Positions 1 to 38,044 of a stretch of 40,581 nt of DNA are shown here, in pieces. Positions within the stretch are counted from its first letter, which is position 1. Every line of letters starts with the position of its first letter. Source of the stretch: Nemertoderma westbladi. Taxonomy: Eukaryota; Xenacoelomorpha; Nemertodermatida; Nemertodermatidae. The stretch covers positions 1-40,581 of the forward strand of contig JAUCBJ010001903.1 in assembly GCA_032718475.1 (NCBI GenBank), in the 5' to 3' direction. The position numbers were made by a program, and so were the translations under genes. A model generated the notes under the pieces. That model was not told the DNA's origin. It ran no database searches and saw only the letters and a program-made list of their open reading frames with translations.

Positions 1-443
1 GTCAGCATCAGAGATTCCATTGACGTCATTTGTTAAACCCGGTTACCATGGCAACTGATTCAAAAACGAGTTTCAAACGCCGATTTTCAGTAAATACCCG
101 AAAAATATAAACCATTGATTAATAATTGTTCCACATTTGGAAAAATCATCTAACATTATAGATATATGTATTGTCCCTGAGACAAAATAGTTTACGTGAC
201 TTAATGTGACCATGGTTACAGGACTACCACAGGTCCATTTAAATTGAACTACTAGAAATTAACAGGGTCTCAGGGATAATAAATTTCCACATGGGGAACA
301 ATTACTAATCAATGGTTTTATATTTTTCGGGTAATTATTATTAATTATTAATTAACTGAAAATCGGCGTTTGAAACTCGTTATTGAATCAGTTGCCATGG
401 TAACCAGGTTTTAAATGACGTTAATGGAATTTGTGATGCTGAT
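1..443. mobile_element. Foldback (palindromic) MITE-like element
   Basis: Two long inverted arms of about 140-150 bp, 1-142 and 293-443, match closely when one is reverse-complemented. Both contain, in the same order, GGTTACCATGGCAACTGATT-like and GTTTCAAACGCCGATTTTCA stretches. Inner pieces pair too: TCCCTGAGAC near 174 with GTCTCAGGGA near 267. The loop is about 80 bp. No ORF. The left end may lie outside the window, so target duplications cannot be judged. Confidence 0.75.
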
Positions 444-1890
444 ATTTGGGGGGTAGGTCAAGGTTAGAAGACTGTAGGTTTATTGGAAAGTGGACTTTTG
501 TAAATGACCTCCTGTTGTCATGGTAATATGGGACCGATAAATAATGTATAATAATGTATAATACTGTACCAATAATTACCTACACCTGTGCCAATTATTA
601 TTTGTCCAGAACGTCCACATCAACCTTATTTTGAGGTTAAGCGACCTGACTATTAGGATTTGAAGCCAGAGTAATTGAAATTATGAAATTAGAGTGGTTG
701 GAAAAACACTGTCGGTAAGTTTTAAAGGCGTAAAGTATACATTTTAGATGGTTTGGTATTTTCTTGATGTCATTTTTGTAATGAAGTTAATTCAGTACAC
801 TTTCCTTCAGCTACGGTTACAATTATAAAACGTGTAAGTAAAACTGAATGGCCATTCAATATCGCTATAGTTATTTTATCATAATCAATATCTCGTTATT
901 CACTGTACAGTATCAATTGGTAGGCTACTAATGGAGCATATTATATTAGGTTTCGAACACATATAATAATTACCTATGTGGTAATGCAGTCAGTTGGTCA
1001 TCTGCGCTCTGGCTTCCATAGGACTAGACTGCTAGGCATGAGTTGGAATATTTTATTAGACAGGCAATTTATTATAATTAAATAAATCAACTTAACATTA
1101 TACAGCTATTATATACAGTAGAATAATTAATTATGTAGGTAGTTACTGTGGTACTATACCCGCGGTAGTATACTGTATATAACATGGAAGTAGTGTAACG
1201 TGACAGGTGTAAATAAATAATTACATGACGGCAGACAAATGGTTTATTAACAATGTACATTACGTAATGCTTCATTCATATTGAAAATGAAAGAATTTTC
1301 AGCAAATAATACCGAGAGCGCAACGAGGGAGGTTTACATAAATAAATAACATTTATTATAGGAAGGGATCTAGGGGTCTTTACCTCGAATGATAAGTTTA
1401 TTTTACCGAAAATAACTTATCTTTTATTGGCGCAATTGTCATCACATGCGTACTTTTTAACCGGGTAGTGTACAAATTTAGGAATCGCGCAATTTTTCTT
1501 GAAACATTGTTACTATCAATAATAAATACATAAATAAGCTAGTAGAACACCTCATTACCAAGCAACTGTACATCAAAAAAATCAGGAAAACCAATTTGAA
1601 AGAACTGAATCGAAAAATTGTCCATAATTTATCTAAGCCCCAAAAAAACAGCCCTCCGCCGAATTAGAACCAACAACAACATTGCGATAATACAGTAGGG
1701 GGGGGGGGGGGGATAAATTACTTAAAGTAGTTACTGTAAGATGTATCTAAATTATTTTCTCTGGCTAGTTTTCTCGGCCGAGAATTTATAATCATAAAAC
1801 TTGTAACGGCGGGAAATTTAAAATATTATCAATTATTGGTAAGAGCAAATAGCAAATAGTATCTATTGATATTGAGTAAATATAACAACT
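444..1890. other. AT-rich intergenic DNA, no gene seen
   Basis: AT-rich with only short chance ORFs. A run of about 16 G lies at 1697-1712. No RNA gene, splice-supported exon or repeat family could be recognised. Confidence 0.6.
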
Positions 1891-2091
1891 ACCGGTGTAG
1901 CAGAAAATTTCCACCCCCCTAAAAATTAACCTCCCGGCCCGGTTAAAATTCCTAAGAGTATTTTCACCTCCCGGTTAAAATTCCCTAGTGTATTTTCACC
2001 CCCGATCAGCCGGTTAGAATTAACAATTATAATTCACTACTATAATTCGGTACCGGTACTTTAACCGGGGGTGAAACTACTCTGCCCAGGG
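1891..2091 (+). repeat. Dispersed repeat, copy A
   Basis: Starts GGTGTAGCAGAAAATTTCCA, contains repeated CCCGGTTAAAATTCC motifs and ends near GGTGAAACTACTCTG. The same blocks in the same order recur at 35398-35520 in the same orientation. Identity of the family unknown. Confidence 0.65.
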
Positions 2092-2260
2092 TAATTTATT
2101 TAGTGACTACTGAAAAAATTATAACATGTAATGCAATTGGTGTTTCTCTGGATAACATTTTGTATTTTTCCAATCAAAACGATATTTTTTATTTTTGTTG
2201 TGTTCAGGCAACCCCCTTTCATAAGTATCACTTATGAAAATGATTGTCAACAATGCATAT

Positions 2261-2286
2261 AGGGGGGGGGGGGGGGGGGGGGGGGG
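2261..2286 (+). repeat. Poly-G run of about 26
   Basis: An uninterrupted G homopolymer. Comparable G or C runs occur at 1697-1712, 8311-8330, 10326-10343 and 12653-12675. The runs at 2261 and 8311 both flank copies of the same dispersed repeat. Confidence 0.9.
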
Positions 2287-2289
2287 CTG

Positions 2290-2440
2290 GATGCAATAAA
2301 AATTCATCCCTCTCCAGGTGAAATTGGACGCAAATAAAGGCTGATTAACTTTCAAAAATAAAACTGTAACCTGTTATATTGTGTTTAGTTTATTGTTTTG
2401 ATTAAAATAACGTGCCACTGTAACCTGCTCCTTTTTCTAA
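2290..2440 (+). repeat. Dispersed repeat with an inverted partner near 8365-8510
   Basis: Contains ATTCATCCCTCTCCAGG, CTGATTAAC, AAAAATAAAAC and TTTATTGTTTTG, ending at CTGTAACCTGCTCC. The reverse complement of 8365-8510 carries the same blocks in order. The last part is also shared with 6789-6836 and 6889-6934. Likely an old transposon family; no coding part seen. Confidence 0.6.
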
Positions 2441-3655
2441 ATTGGGAAATTAAAATTGAGGCGGGATATTAATTCGCCAAGATGGGATTTGCGTTTTAAG
2501 GAGGATGTCAAACCTCCCTGTTTGTCGACAATCGATCTTAGCGTTTCAAAATATGTTAAAAATACATCCGAACTATGACTGAAGAAATATAGCCCATTAA
2601 CCTCTGAACAAAATGAGAACTTTACTTAGCAAATGAGTAAAAAGATTGGAAGAATGAGAGAATTTGACAAAAACATGCCAGCCCTCCATTCCCCATCCTG
2701 CATTAACAAATGTCGTGTCAATATTAAGATATTTTCAAGCCATGTTCGAAGTTTGCATTTCACAAAATACAATAGCCCCGTCTTAACCCCTGTACTCAGT
2801 TACCACCTTATGTAAAATAGACAATTAGGCCTGCCCAGGCAAAATGATAGTTTATTTTATGATAGATCAACTTTATTTCAGTATTTAGTAGACCTATATT
2901 ACATGGTCAGATGGTAGGGTGAAGGGGAAGGGTGTACGTACATACTGACATACTGGTGTAGTACCGGTAGGAGCCGAGCAGTAGGCCTACTCTGTACTCT
3001 CTGACTATACCTGTATACTGCTATAGCTGTATAGGCCTAGGCAGATAGTACTACCAGACTACTGCAGAGCAGAGTTCTGCAGTCGGAGTGCAGATTGTTT
3101 GACTAGCTGCAGCCTGCAGCTAGCAGGCTAGTACTGTAGTAGGCTGGTAGGGATGTAGGCGTAGGGCAGTACAAAGTAGGGTCTCCTACTGCAGCAGTCA
3201 GGCAGTAGCAGTAAACACACCACTGCACTAGACAGGTCACAGGTGACAGGTCAGCAGGTACCGTATATAGCAGTATAGTTATTTAAACATACTGCAGTAG
3301 TAGGCCTAATGCGCGTATGTCAGTAGGCTATGTAGTATGTCAGTATGTAGCGAGTACCGGTAGTATGCGCGATTTTTTGAGATATGCATGACATGAGCTG
3401 CGCGATTTAGTACAGTAGTATGGATTATGGTGAGGTGCGCGACGAGCAAATTTCAGGTGCGCGGTGATCTCGAAACAACAAAGTACAGAAGTATACCTGC
3501 GCGCTCATGCATGAATTCCAACCTGGCGTAAGTCTATATGCAGATATGGCAGTATGGGCATGGCATGACAGCATGACTACAGCTGTGTACCCTGTACCGC
3601 ACAGTTGTACGCTAGAAGCACAGCTAGACCTGTCTGCCTGTAGTTGTAGACCCTA
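2441..3655. other. Intergenic DNA; low-complexity TAG/CTGCAG-rich part
   Basis: No gene is recognised. From about 2880 to 3640 the sequence is enriched for short words such as GTAGTA, CTGCAG, TAGGCCTA and ACCGGTA, without a clean repeat period. Confidence 0.5.
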
Positions 3656-3659
3656 AGAC

Positions 3660-3835
3660 CAAACAGTAGCTTGGTCTATTGGTGACATCCCTGGGCAGCT
3701 GGGCTTCCAATTAGGAAGCCCTGGTTCGATCCCTAGGTGGGGCATGGTTTGAGCACAGCTGAACAGTGATTTAAATGCTGCAGCCTAGCCCAACCCTAGC
3801 TTTCATCCTTGAGTGGTCGATAAATAGGAACCAAG
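3660..3835 (+). mobile_element. tRNA-derived SINE, copy 1
   Basis: It has an A-box-like TAGCTTGGTCTATTGG near 3667 and a perfect B box GGTTCGATCC at 3723. Between them lies a hairpin (GGGCTTCC / GGAAGCCC) resembling an anticodon arm. The body includes CATCCTTGAGTGGTCGATAAAT, which is close to the CATCCTTAAGTGGTAGCTAAAT of the copy near 36070. It is not a functional tRNA, as no closed acceptor stem is seen. Confidence 0.7.
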
Positions 3836-3963
3836 GCAACTTTGGAAAACATAATGGAAGGTTTACTATGCTGCTATGGAATATCCAGATATCATCCGTG
3901 GCTTAAAGAGCCTAAAAAGATTCTCCCATTCAATCAGTCAATATATTGTTTTAGTAGGGCCTA

Positions 3964-5416
3964 CCGGTATCTCATGTGCTGAGCAAAGGCCTTTGAACCG
4001 TTTCAACAGATTATTTCAGTATCTCACATACTGTGCGAAGGTATCTTCAACATTTCAGCAGATTGTTACAGTACCCCACATGCTGCACGAAGCGACGACG
4101 GTCCCTTAGTATCTCACGTACTGCGCGAAGGTCTCTTAAACGTTTCAACAGCTTCTTACACAATGTTACTGTTACAGTATGCTACGTGCTGCATGAAGCT
4201 CTTATAAACGTTTACACAGATGGTTTCAGTATCTCACGTTCCATGACCTTATGAAGGTATCTTAAATCAGTAAATGTTTCAACAGATTGTTACAGTACCC
4301 CACATGCTGCGCAAAGGTCCCTTAAACGTTTCAACGGATTGTTTCAGTATCTCACATACAGCGTGAAGGTAGGAAGGTATCTTAATCGTTTCAACAGATT
4401 GTTTCAGTATCCCATGTGCTGCACGAAGGTCTCTTAAACGTTTAAACAGCTTGTTAACATTTAACAATGTTACAGTGCGCCACATGCTGCGCGAAGGTCT
4501 CTTAAAAGTTTCAACGGATTGTTTCAGTATCTCACATACTGCGTGAAGGCAGGAAGGTATCTTAATCGTTTCAACAGATTGTTTCAGTCAGGAAGGTATC
4601 TTAATCGTTTCAACAGATTGTTTCAGTATCCAATGTGCTGCACGAAGGTCTCTTAAACGTTTAAACAGCTTGTTAACATTTAACAATGTTACAGTACGCC
4701 ACATGCTGCGCGAAGGTCTCTTAAAAGTTTCAACGGATTGTTTCAGTATCTCACATACTGCGTGAAGGCAGGAAGGTATCTTAATCGTTTCAACAGATTG
4801 TTTCAGTATCCAAGGTGCTGCACGAAGGTCTCTTAAACGTTTCAACAGCTTGTTAACAATGTTACAGTACGCCACGTGCTGCGCGAAGGTCTCTTAAACG
4901 TTTCAACAGTTTGTTGCACAATGTTACAGTACTCCACGTGCTGCGTGAGGGTCTCTTAAACGTTTCAAGTTTCAACAGCTTGTTGTTACACAATGTTGGA
5001 GTACGCCACGTGCTGCGCGAAGGTCTCTTAAACGATTCAAAAGCTTGTTATACAATGTTACAGTGGGCCACGTGCTGCGCGAAGGTCTCTTAAACGTTTC
5101 AACAGCTTGTTACACAATGTTACAGTGGGCCACGCCCGTGCTGCGCGAAGGTCTCTTAAACGTTGCAACAGTTTGTTACACAATGTTACAGTTCGCCACG
5201 TGCTGCGTGAAGGTCTCTTAAACGTTTCAAGTTTCAACAGCTTGTTACACAATGTTGGAGTACGCCACAACGTTTCAACGGATAGTTTCAGTATCTCACA
5301 TACTGCGTGAAGGTATCTTAAACGTTTCAACAGATTGTTTCAGTATCCAACATGCTGCAGCTGCACGAAGGTCTCTTAAACATTTGATCGGATTGTTTCA
5401 GTCGTTTTCTGCACGT
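3964..5416 (+). repeat. Minisatellite of about 25 units, 52-62 bp, upstream of the kinase gene
   Basis: Units combine CTTAAACGTTTCAACAG, then either GATTGTTTCAGTATCTCAC or GCTTGTTACACAATG, and a GTGCTGCGCGAAGGT block. Two unit types alternate, and a higher-order period of about 180 bp is visible between 4380 and 4800. Open frames through it are repeat artefacts. Many units carry an acceptor-like TTTCAG followed about 20 bp later by a donor-like GAAG|GTATCT. Confidence 0.9.
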
Positions 5417-6170
5417 TTTTTTTTAGGTGGTTTGAGCTGGTTTGCAGTGCAGACTTCATTTCACATTCTGATAATATTTATTGACATTCTAGTTTTTAAA
5501 ATCTGTTTACGTATGTACATTGACAAATTGAAACAAAATAGCGTAAATACTTAAGTTCAATATTATTCAGAAAGACAACTGTGGGTTTAAGTGCTAAGTG
5601 CTGCTATGTGTTGTTCAATACAAACAACACTAACACACTACCCATTCTGCCATTTTACTGCAGTGTTCTGTAAACTGTATTACAGTAGTATAGTGCTGAT
5701 GGAAAGACAAAATTGGACCTAAAGTCTGAAAGTCCAAAATTGGACGCGCAAAACTTTAAATGTCGGTTGTCTTTGTGGTGCACCGTGAAATTTTCTCGTG
5801 CACGGTTAAAACTCTTATTTTGTAGTAAAGAACATGTAGGTTAAATTTCAGATCCCGTCTGAAAAAATTGTAGGCCGTGGAAAATTAACTGTAATTCATA
5901 TCAAAATTAATTCCGATATTGGAATGGAAGTCCAATTTTGACTTAGCAAGTTCAAAAATTGGATCAAGTCCAAAATCGCCTATACCACCGACTGACTTAT
6001 AAAGTTATAACTAAGTACCGTAACCGTAACTAAAGCAGTCAGTTGGTCAGCCAGTCAGCTAAAAATTGTTAGTAGGCCTACCTGAAGGTACACTGTACTA
6101 TAATCTGATAATACTGTAACAGTGTAATAGTAAGTAAAAACGTTCTTGAACACGCCCCTTGAAAATGGTA
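5417..6170. other. Intergenic DNA with weak inverted repeats
   Basis: No gene is recognised. Between 5700 and 5980 there are several near-palindromic copies of GTCCAAAATTGGAC in both orientations, possibly an old foldback element. Confidence 0.35.
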
Positions 6171-6191
6171 TTTCTTTTGGGTCCGTCTAAA

Positions 6192-6325
6192 CACCCAAAT
6201 CACAACAAATCACACCCAAACAGCCAGACACCAAATCACACCAAACAGCCAGACACCAAATCACACCAAACAGCCAAATCACAAACCAAATCACACCAAA
6301 TCGCAAACCAAATCACAAAAAATAA
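6192..6325 (+). repeat. Short CA-rich tandem repeat
   Basis: Imperfect copies of ACACCAAACAGCCAGACACC and AAATCACAAACC words, period about 20-25 bp. The open frame over it is a by-product of the repeat. Confidence 0.7.
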
Positions 6326-6509
6326 TCCCAAAACCAATTAGTATTATTTACATAATGTACAAGTGGCAAGTGGAGTGGTAGCCTATACGGAGTGGTAGGC
6401 CAGTCTAAATATGCTGAAAATCTAACTCTGCATGTCCGGGCCAATCTGTTACAAATTGTAGCAATGTCAGCCGCAGCGCCGAGAAATTGACCAAAAATAG
6501 GTATTTGTT

Positions 6510-7086
6510 GGGTGACAGACCGAACGTAATCAGGATCGAACGTAACATAGTTTTTACGAATTGAACGTAACCTCAATTATGTTACATTGGATCCTATAAC
6601 TATGTTACATTCGATCTACAAAATACTAAGCTCGAATGTTACATACATTTATTTCAGTTGTGTTTTGATTTCAGGATTTAACCGATGAAATGCTTCGTTT
6701 ATTTACAGGAAGAAACAGTTTGGTGTTGGTGAGTACAAAACAAAGACCCAATTAAGTGACCTGCAATCTTGTAACATGTGTTAACTTTCGTTTATTGTTT
6801 TGGTTCCCCCAACACGCCTCTGTAACCTGCTCCTTTCAGCATTTAAATATAAGTAACCTGCATAATCTTGTAACATCTGTTAACTTTCGTTTATTGTTTT
6901 GGTTCCCCCAACACGCCTCTGTAACCTGCTCCTTTAAATCTGTAAATGGCAATGTTACATTCGAGCTTAGTAATTTGTAGATCGAATGTAACATAGTTAT
7001 AGGATCCAATGTAACATAATTGAGGTTACGTTCGATACGAAATAACTATGTTACATTCGATCCTGATGACGTTCGGTCATGTATCC
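6510..7086. mobile_element. 577-bp MITE with long inverted repeats and 9-bp target duplication
   Basis: The arms 6510-6645 and 6951-7086 are near-perfect reverse complements, containing for example CCTCAATTATGTTACATTGG and its complement. Both ends abut the same 9-mer GTATTTGTT (6501-6509 and 7087-7095), a target-site duplication. Nine-bp duplications with long inverted repeats are typical of Mutator-like elements. The interior is a tandem duplication of about 95 bp (6750-6838 and 6850-6935). No transposase. It ends 145 bp before the kinase start codon. Confidence 0.85.
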
Positions 7087-7190
7087 GTATTTGTTAGGTT
7101 GTTAATGGATTTTTCTACTTATTTATAATCAGAAATTGTACGGTCAGACGGTACCTTGCTAATGTAGCAGTTTGCGAAGTTTTATTTAAC

Positions 7191-7231
7191 GATTAACAGG
7201 CCGGTATGGTGGTCAACTATTGAACTGCGAT
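7191..7231 (+). promoter_or_regulatory. Possible 3' splice site and 5-codon upstream ORF before the kinase start
   Basis: A candidate acceptor, TTTAACGATTAACAG|G, ends at 7199. If used, only 32 nt of 5' leader would precede the start codon, either from an upstream untranslated exon or from a trans-spliced leader. Within it ATG at 7206 opens a 5-codon ORF ending in TGA at 7221-7223, eight bases before the real ATG. Inference only; no transcript evidence is visible. Confidence 0.35.
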
Positions 7232-35278
<28,047 letters not shown>

Positions 35279-35397
35279 GTAAGTATTTAATGTCTTATTT
35301 ACCCAAAGGTTAGGTTTATCGTATTATTATAACTACATTGAATTTTATCATCCGAGTCTTGGACTTGCTGCATTGCAGCTTCATTAAGAATTCTATG

Positions 35398-35890
35398 CCG
35401 GTGTAGCAGAAAATTTCCACCCCTCTAAAAATCCACTTCCCGGTTAAAATTCCCTAAGTATATTATCCCTTCCCGGTTAGAATTCACTAGGGTATTTTAA
35501 CCGGGGTTGAAACTACTCTGTTTTTTTAGTGAAATTTAACCCCTCTCAGTATATTATTCTTACCCCCATGATATTTTAAGTTTCAATATAATTTAAATTC
35601 GATATAACCCTACAGTTAAACGAACAGACGACCACAGATACCTCTAGTACACAGACAAACACACGCTGGAGATTTATATATAGTAAAGTAGGCGGTACCG
35701 GTAGGCCTACTGTAGAAGATACAAAAAAATACACCGGGAGTGAGAATACACAGGGGAATTTAACAGGGGATGGATTGGAACGGAGTGAAAATTGATAAAT
35801 GCAGGGGTGAGTTTTCACTCATGGAGGGAGTAAAATACACTTAAGAAAATATATCCCGGGAGTGAGAAATACACTAGGGGGGCGATATAC
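35398..35890 (+). repeat. Dispersed repeat, copy B, possibly a foldback element
   Basis: 35398-35520 repeats the blocks of 1891-2091 (GGTGTAGCAGAAAATTTCCA, CCCGGTTAAAATTCCCTA, TTGAAACTACTCTG). Downstream, 35725-35885 has ACCGGGAGTGAGAATACAC and similar G-rich words that look like diverged reverse complements of the first part. The foldback reading is tentative. Confidence 0.5.
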
Positions 35891-35924
35891 AGAAAAGTGG
35901 TCAAATCACCTGTTCCAACGGTTC

Positions 35925-36215
35925 CAACGGTTCCACCTTGGTGTAGTGGTTGCATTGAATTCACATCTCCCGTAGGTCGTGGGTTCGATCCTCACATGGG
36001 CCAGGGCAGTTTTCGTTTCGGCACGAATGCTTTAAAGGGACCAGCCAGGGCGGATCTCTGCCTTGCATCCTTAAGTGGTAGCTAAATGAGTACTGGAGTT
36101 TCCTCTGGGGAGTAAAGTTCTGGGGGGACCGCACTGGAAATAAGTCGTCAGACTTTGTGCGTAATCCCTGGCCAAGCGGCCGAAGAAAATTTTTTTTTTT
36201 TTTTTAACCAGAGTC
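35925..36215 (+). mobile_element. tRNA-derived SINE, copy 2
   Basis: Clear A box TTGGTGTAGTGGTTGC at about 35938 and B box GGGTTCGATCC at about 35981, at tRNA spacing. The T-arm pairs GTGGG with CTCAC. The body has CATCCTTAAGTGGTAGCTAAAT, shared with copy 1 near 3808, and the element ends in an A/T-rich tail near 36185-36206. In intron 12, same orientation as the kinase gene. Confidence 0.8.
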
Positions 36216-37330
36216 ATTATTTTGTGTAAAAAATAAAGTTTCTTAAAACCCGACATATGATATATTCTGAAAGCTCAGAGTCTGTATAATTCAGTGAGAG
36301 TATTGGCCGACCTTAAATATGATCTGTAAAAAATATACCGCTTGTCCCTTCCTGTCCACTGCCTGTAACCATTATTTTAATACATATTCTAGGATAATTG
36401 GTTGCAGGCGCGTTTACAGGTGGGGGAAGTTTTATGGTACGACTGACACTGCCAAACACACATTATAAATGCTGCGTATCAACATTATACATCAAATGAA
36501 AGCATTTTCAAGGGCGATTTCAGAACTGTTATTGTTTTAACGATTATATGCGATTCTATTAGCTTTAACGTTGGTTACAGGAGGGGACAGTTTATGGTTT
36601 TCCCTCCCGATCTGAGGCTCTTCAAACCCACATGGGATTTCTATAATTGTTTTTGTGTTACAGCTGAGTAATTGCGAATTCTTAAAAAAAAATATCAAGG
36701 TGTGCCTGTAACCACAATTTCCGTTATTCAATTTTTGCCACTGGGGGACATTTTTAGTGGTGAAGTAGAAAACAAAGTGTTCCCAGGATCTCCTGTATGC
36801 TGACTATACTACAGACTGTTGCGATGTTTCTTAAAATTAATAGCTTCCATTTGGTATATAACATATTAACGTTTATTGACATCAGATAGAAACTAGAGCT
36901 CCTTATTTAACTGCTAATCATTTTTTTTTGTCAAATCATCACGTTTTCCGTGGTTTTTGACGATATCAAGCAAAATTTAATGGTATTTATTTACAGTAGC
37001 GGTTAGCAAACATGGTTTCCTAGATTCCTGATGAAAATGTCTACCTGTAACATTTTATTTCATGAGATTTCATTCAGTAAAAATGGAATTACACCATGGT
37101 CTCACTTTTTTGTATGTTTTTGCCACTGTATGAGGGAAGTTTTACCGGCGAGTGATTTTGCATGGGGAGTGAAAATGCTCTGTTACACCGGCTTATCGAT
37201 AAAACAACTCTATCGCCACCACAACTCTATCATCAATTACTTTCGCGACAGTATCTCTGCGACAGTATCTTCTCAAGAACGCTACGGGCTGTCCGCCACG
37301 CTTATTATCTCTGAAGCTGCCAGAGAACAA
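36216..37330. other. Intron 12: degraded relative of the 3.4-kb element, otherwise unrecognised
   Basis: 36210-36300 (TTTTGTGTAAAAAATAAAGT, then TGAAAGCTC) resembles 11955-12015, and words such as CTGTAACC and GGGGACA recur down to about 36760. A 109-codon open frame at 37031-37360 shows no recognisable family and runs into a tandem repeat, so I do not call it a gene. Confidence 0.45.
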
Positions 37331-37331
37331 G

Positions 37332-37683
37332 ATCGTGACTGTCACAGACTGGTTCTGTGACAGTCACAGACTGGTTCTGTGACTGTCACAGACTGGTTCT
37401 GTGACAGTCACAGACTGGTTCTGTGACTGTCACAGACTGGTTCTGTGACTGTCACAGACTGGTTCTGTGACAGTCACAGACTGGTTCTGTGACTGTCACA
37501 GACTGGTTCTGTGACTGTCACAGACTGGTTCTGTGACAGTCACAGACTGGTTCTGTGACTGTCACAGACTGGTTCTGTGACAGTCACAGACTGGTTCTGT
37601 GACTGTCACAGACTGGTTCTGTGACTGTCACAGACTGGTTCTGTGACAGTCACAGACTGGTTCTGTGACTGTCACAGACTGGT
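37332..37683 (+). repeat. 22-bp palindromic array, 16 units
   Basis: Units are GACTGGTT plus the 15-bp palindrome CTGTGAC-W-GTCACAG, W being A or T. The centres are at 37340 to 37670, exactly 15 periods of 22. The order of W is TATATTAT twice, so an 8-unit (176-bp) block is duplicated. Confidence 0.95.
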
Positions 37684-37869
37684 TCTCACTACTAATTATT
37701 GTTATGCGACGATGTTATTATCGTTATCGACTACTATGTGCTCAATAAAGTCAATCAATTAACCACGATCATGTCCATATCTCCATGGTAATGTGAGATT
37801 GTATGTCGTTGGCATATCAAGCTTGAGTTTCCTCCCAAGGTCACCTTTTTTGTTTTCAAACTTCTACCC

Positions 37870-37954
37870 AGGGTAGGTGTAAAACGCGGATCCGGATCCG
37901 TATCCGGATCCTGAATCCGGATCCGGATCCGGATCCGCGTTTTACACCTACCCT
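37870..37954. repeat. 31-bp perfect inverted repeat (hairpin)
   Basis: Arms 37870-37900 and 37924-37954 are exact reverse complements, starting AGGGTAGGTGTAAAACGCGG, with a GGATCC-rich spacer of 23 bp. The words GTGTAAAACGCGGAT are those of the 53-bp array that follows. Confidence 0.9.
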
Positions 37955-38044
37955 AGAAGGGTCAGAGTAAAACGCGGATCCGGATCAGGATCCGGATTCT
38001 ATCATTTAACATTGTCCCTATGGAAGTCGACTGAATTTACATTT

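Noticed and set aside
3690-3760. A functional tRNA gene
   Set aside because: A and B boxes are present but there is no closed acceptor stem, and the flanking body is shared with another copy at 35925-36215, so it is a SINE.
4279-5554. Overlapping ORFs with repeated LLKRLRDLRAA-type words
   Set aside because: They arise from the 52-62-bp minisatellite and occur on both strands.
6159-6576. Short ORFs at 6159-6341 (plus) and 6313-6576 (minus)
   Set aside because: The first is a CA-rich tandem repeat; the second runs into the MITE arm and shows no family similarity.
37031-37360. 109-codon plus-strand ORF as a gene or next kinase exon
   Set aside because: No similarity to the TAO coiled coil, no good splice sites at its ends, and it runs into the 22-bp palindrome array.
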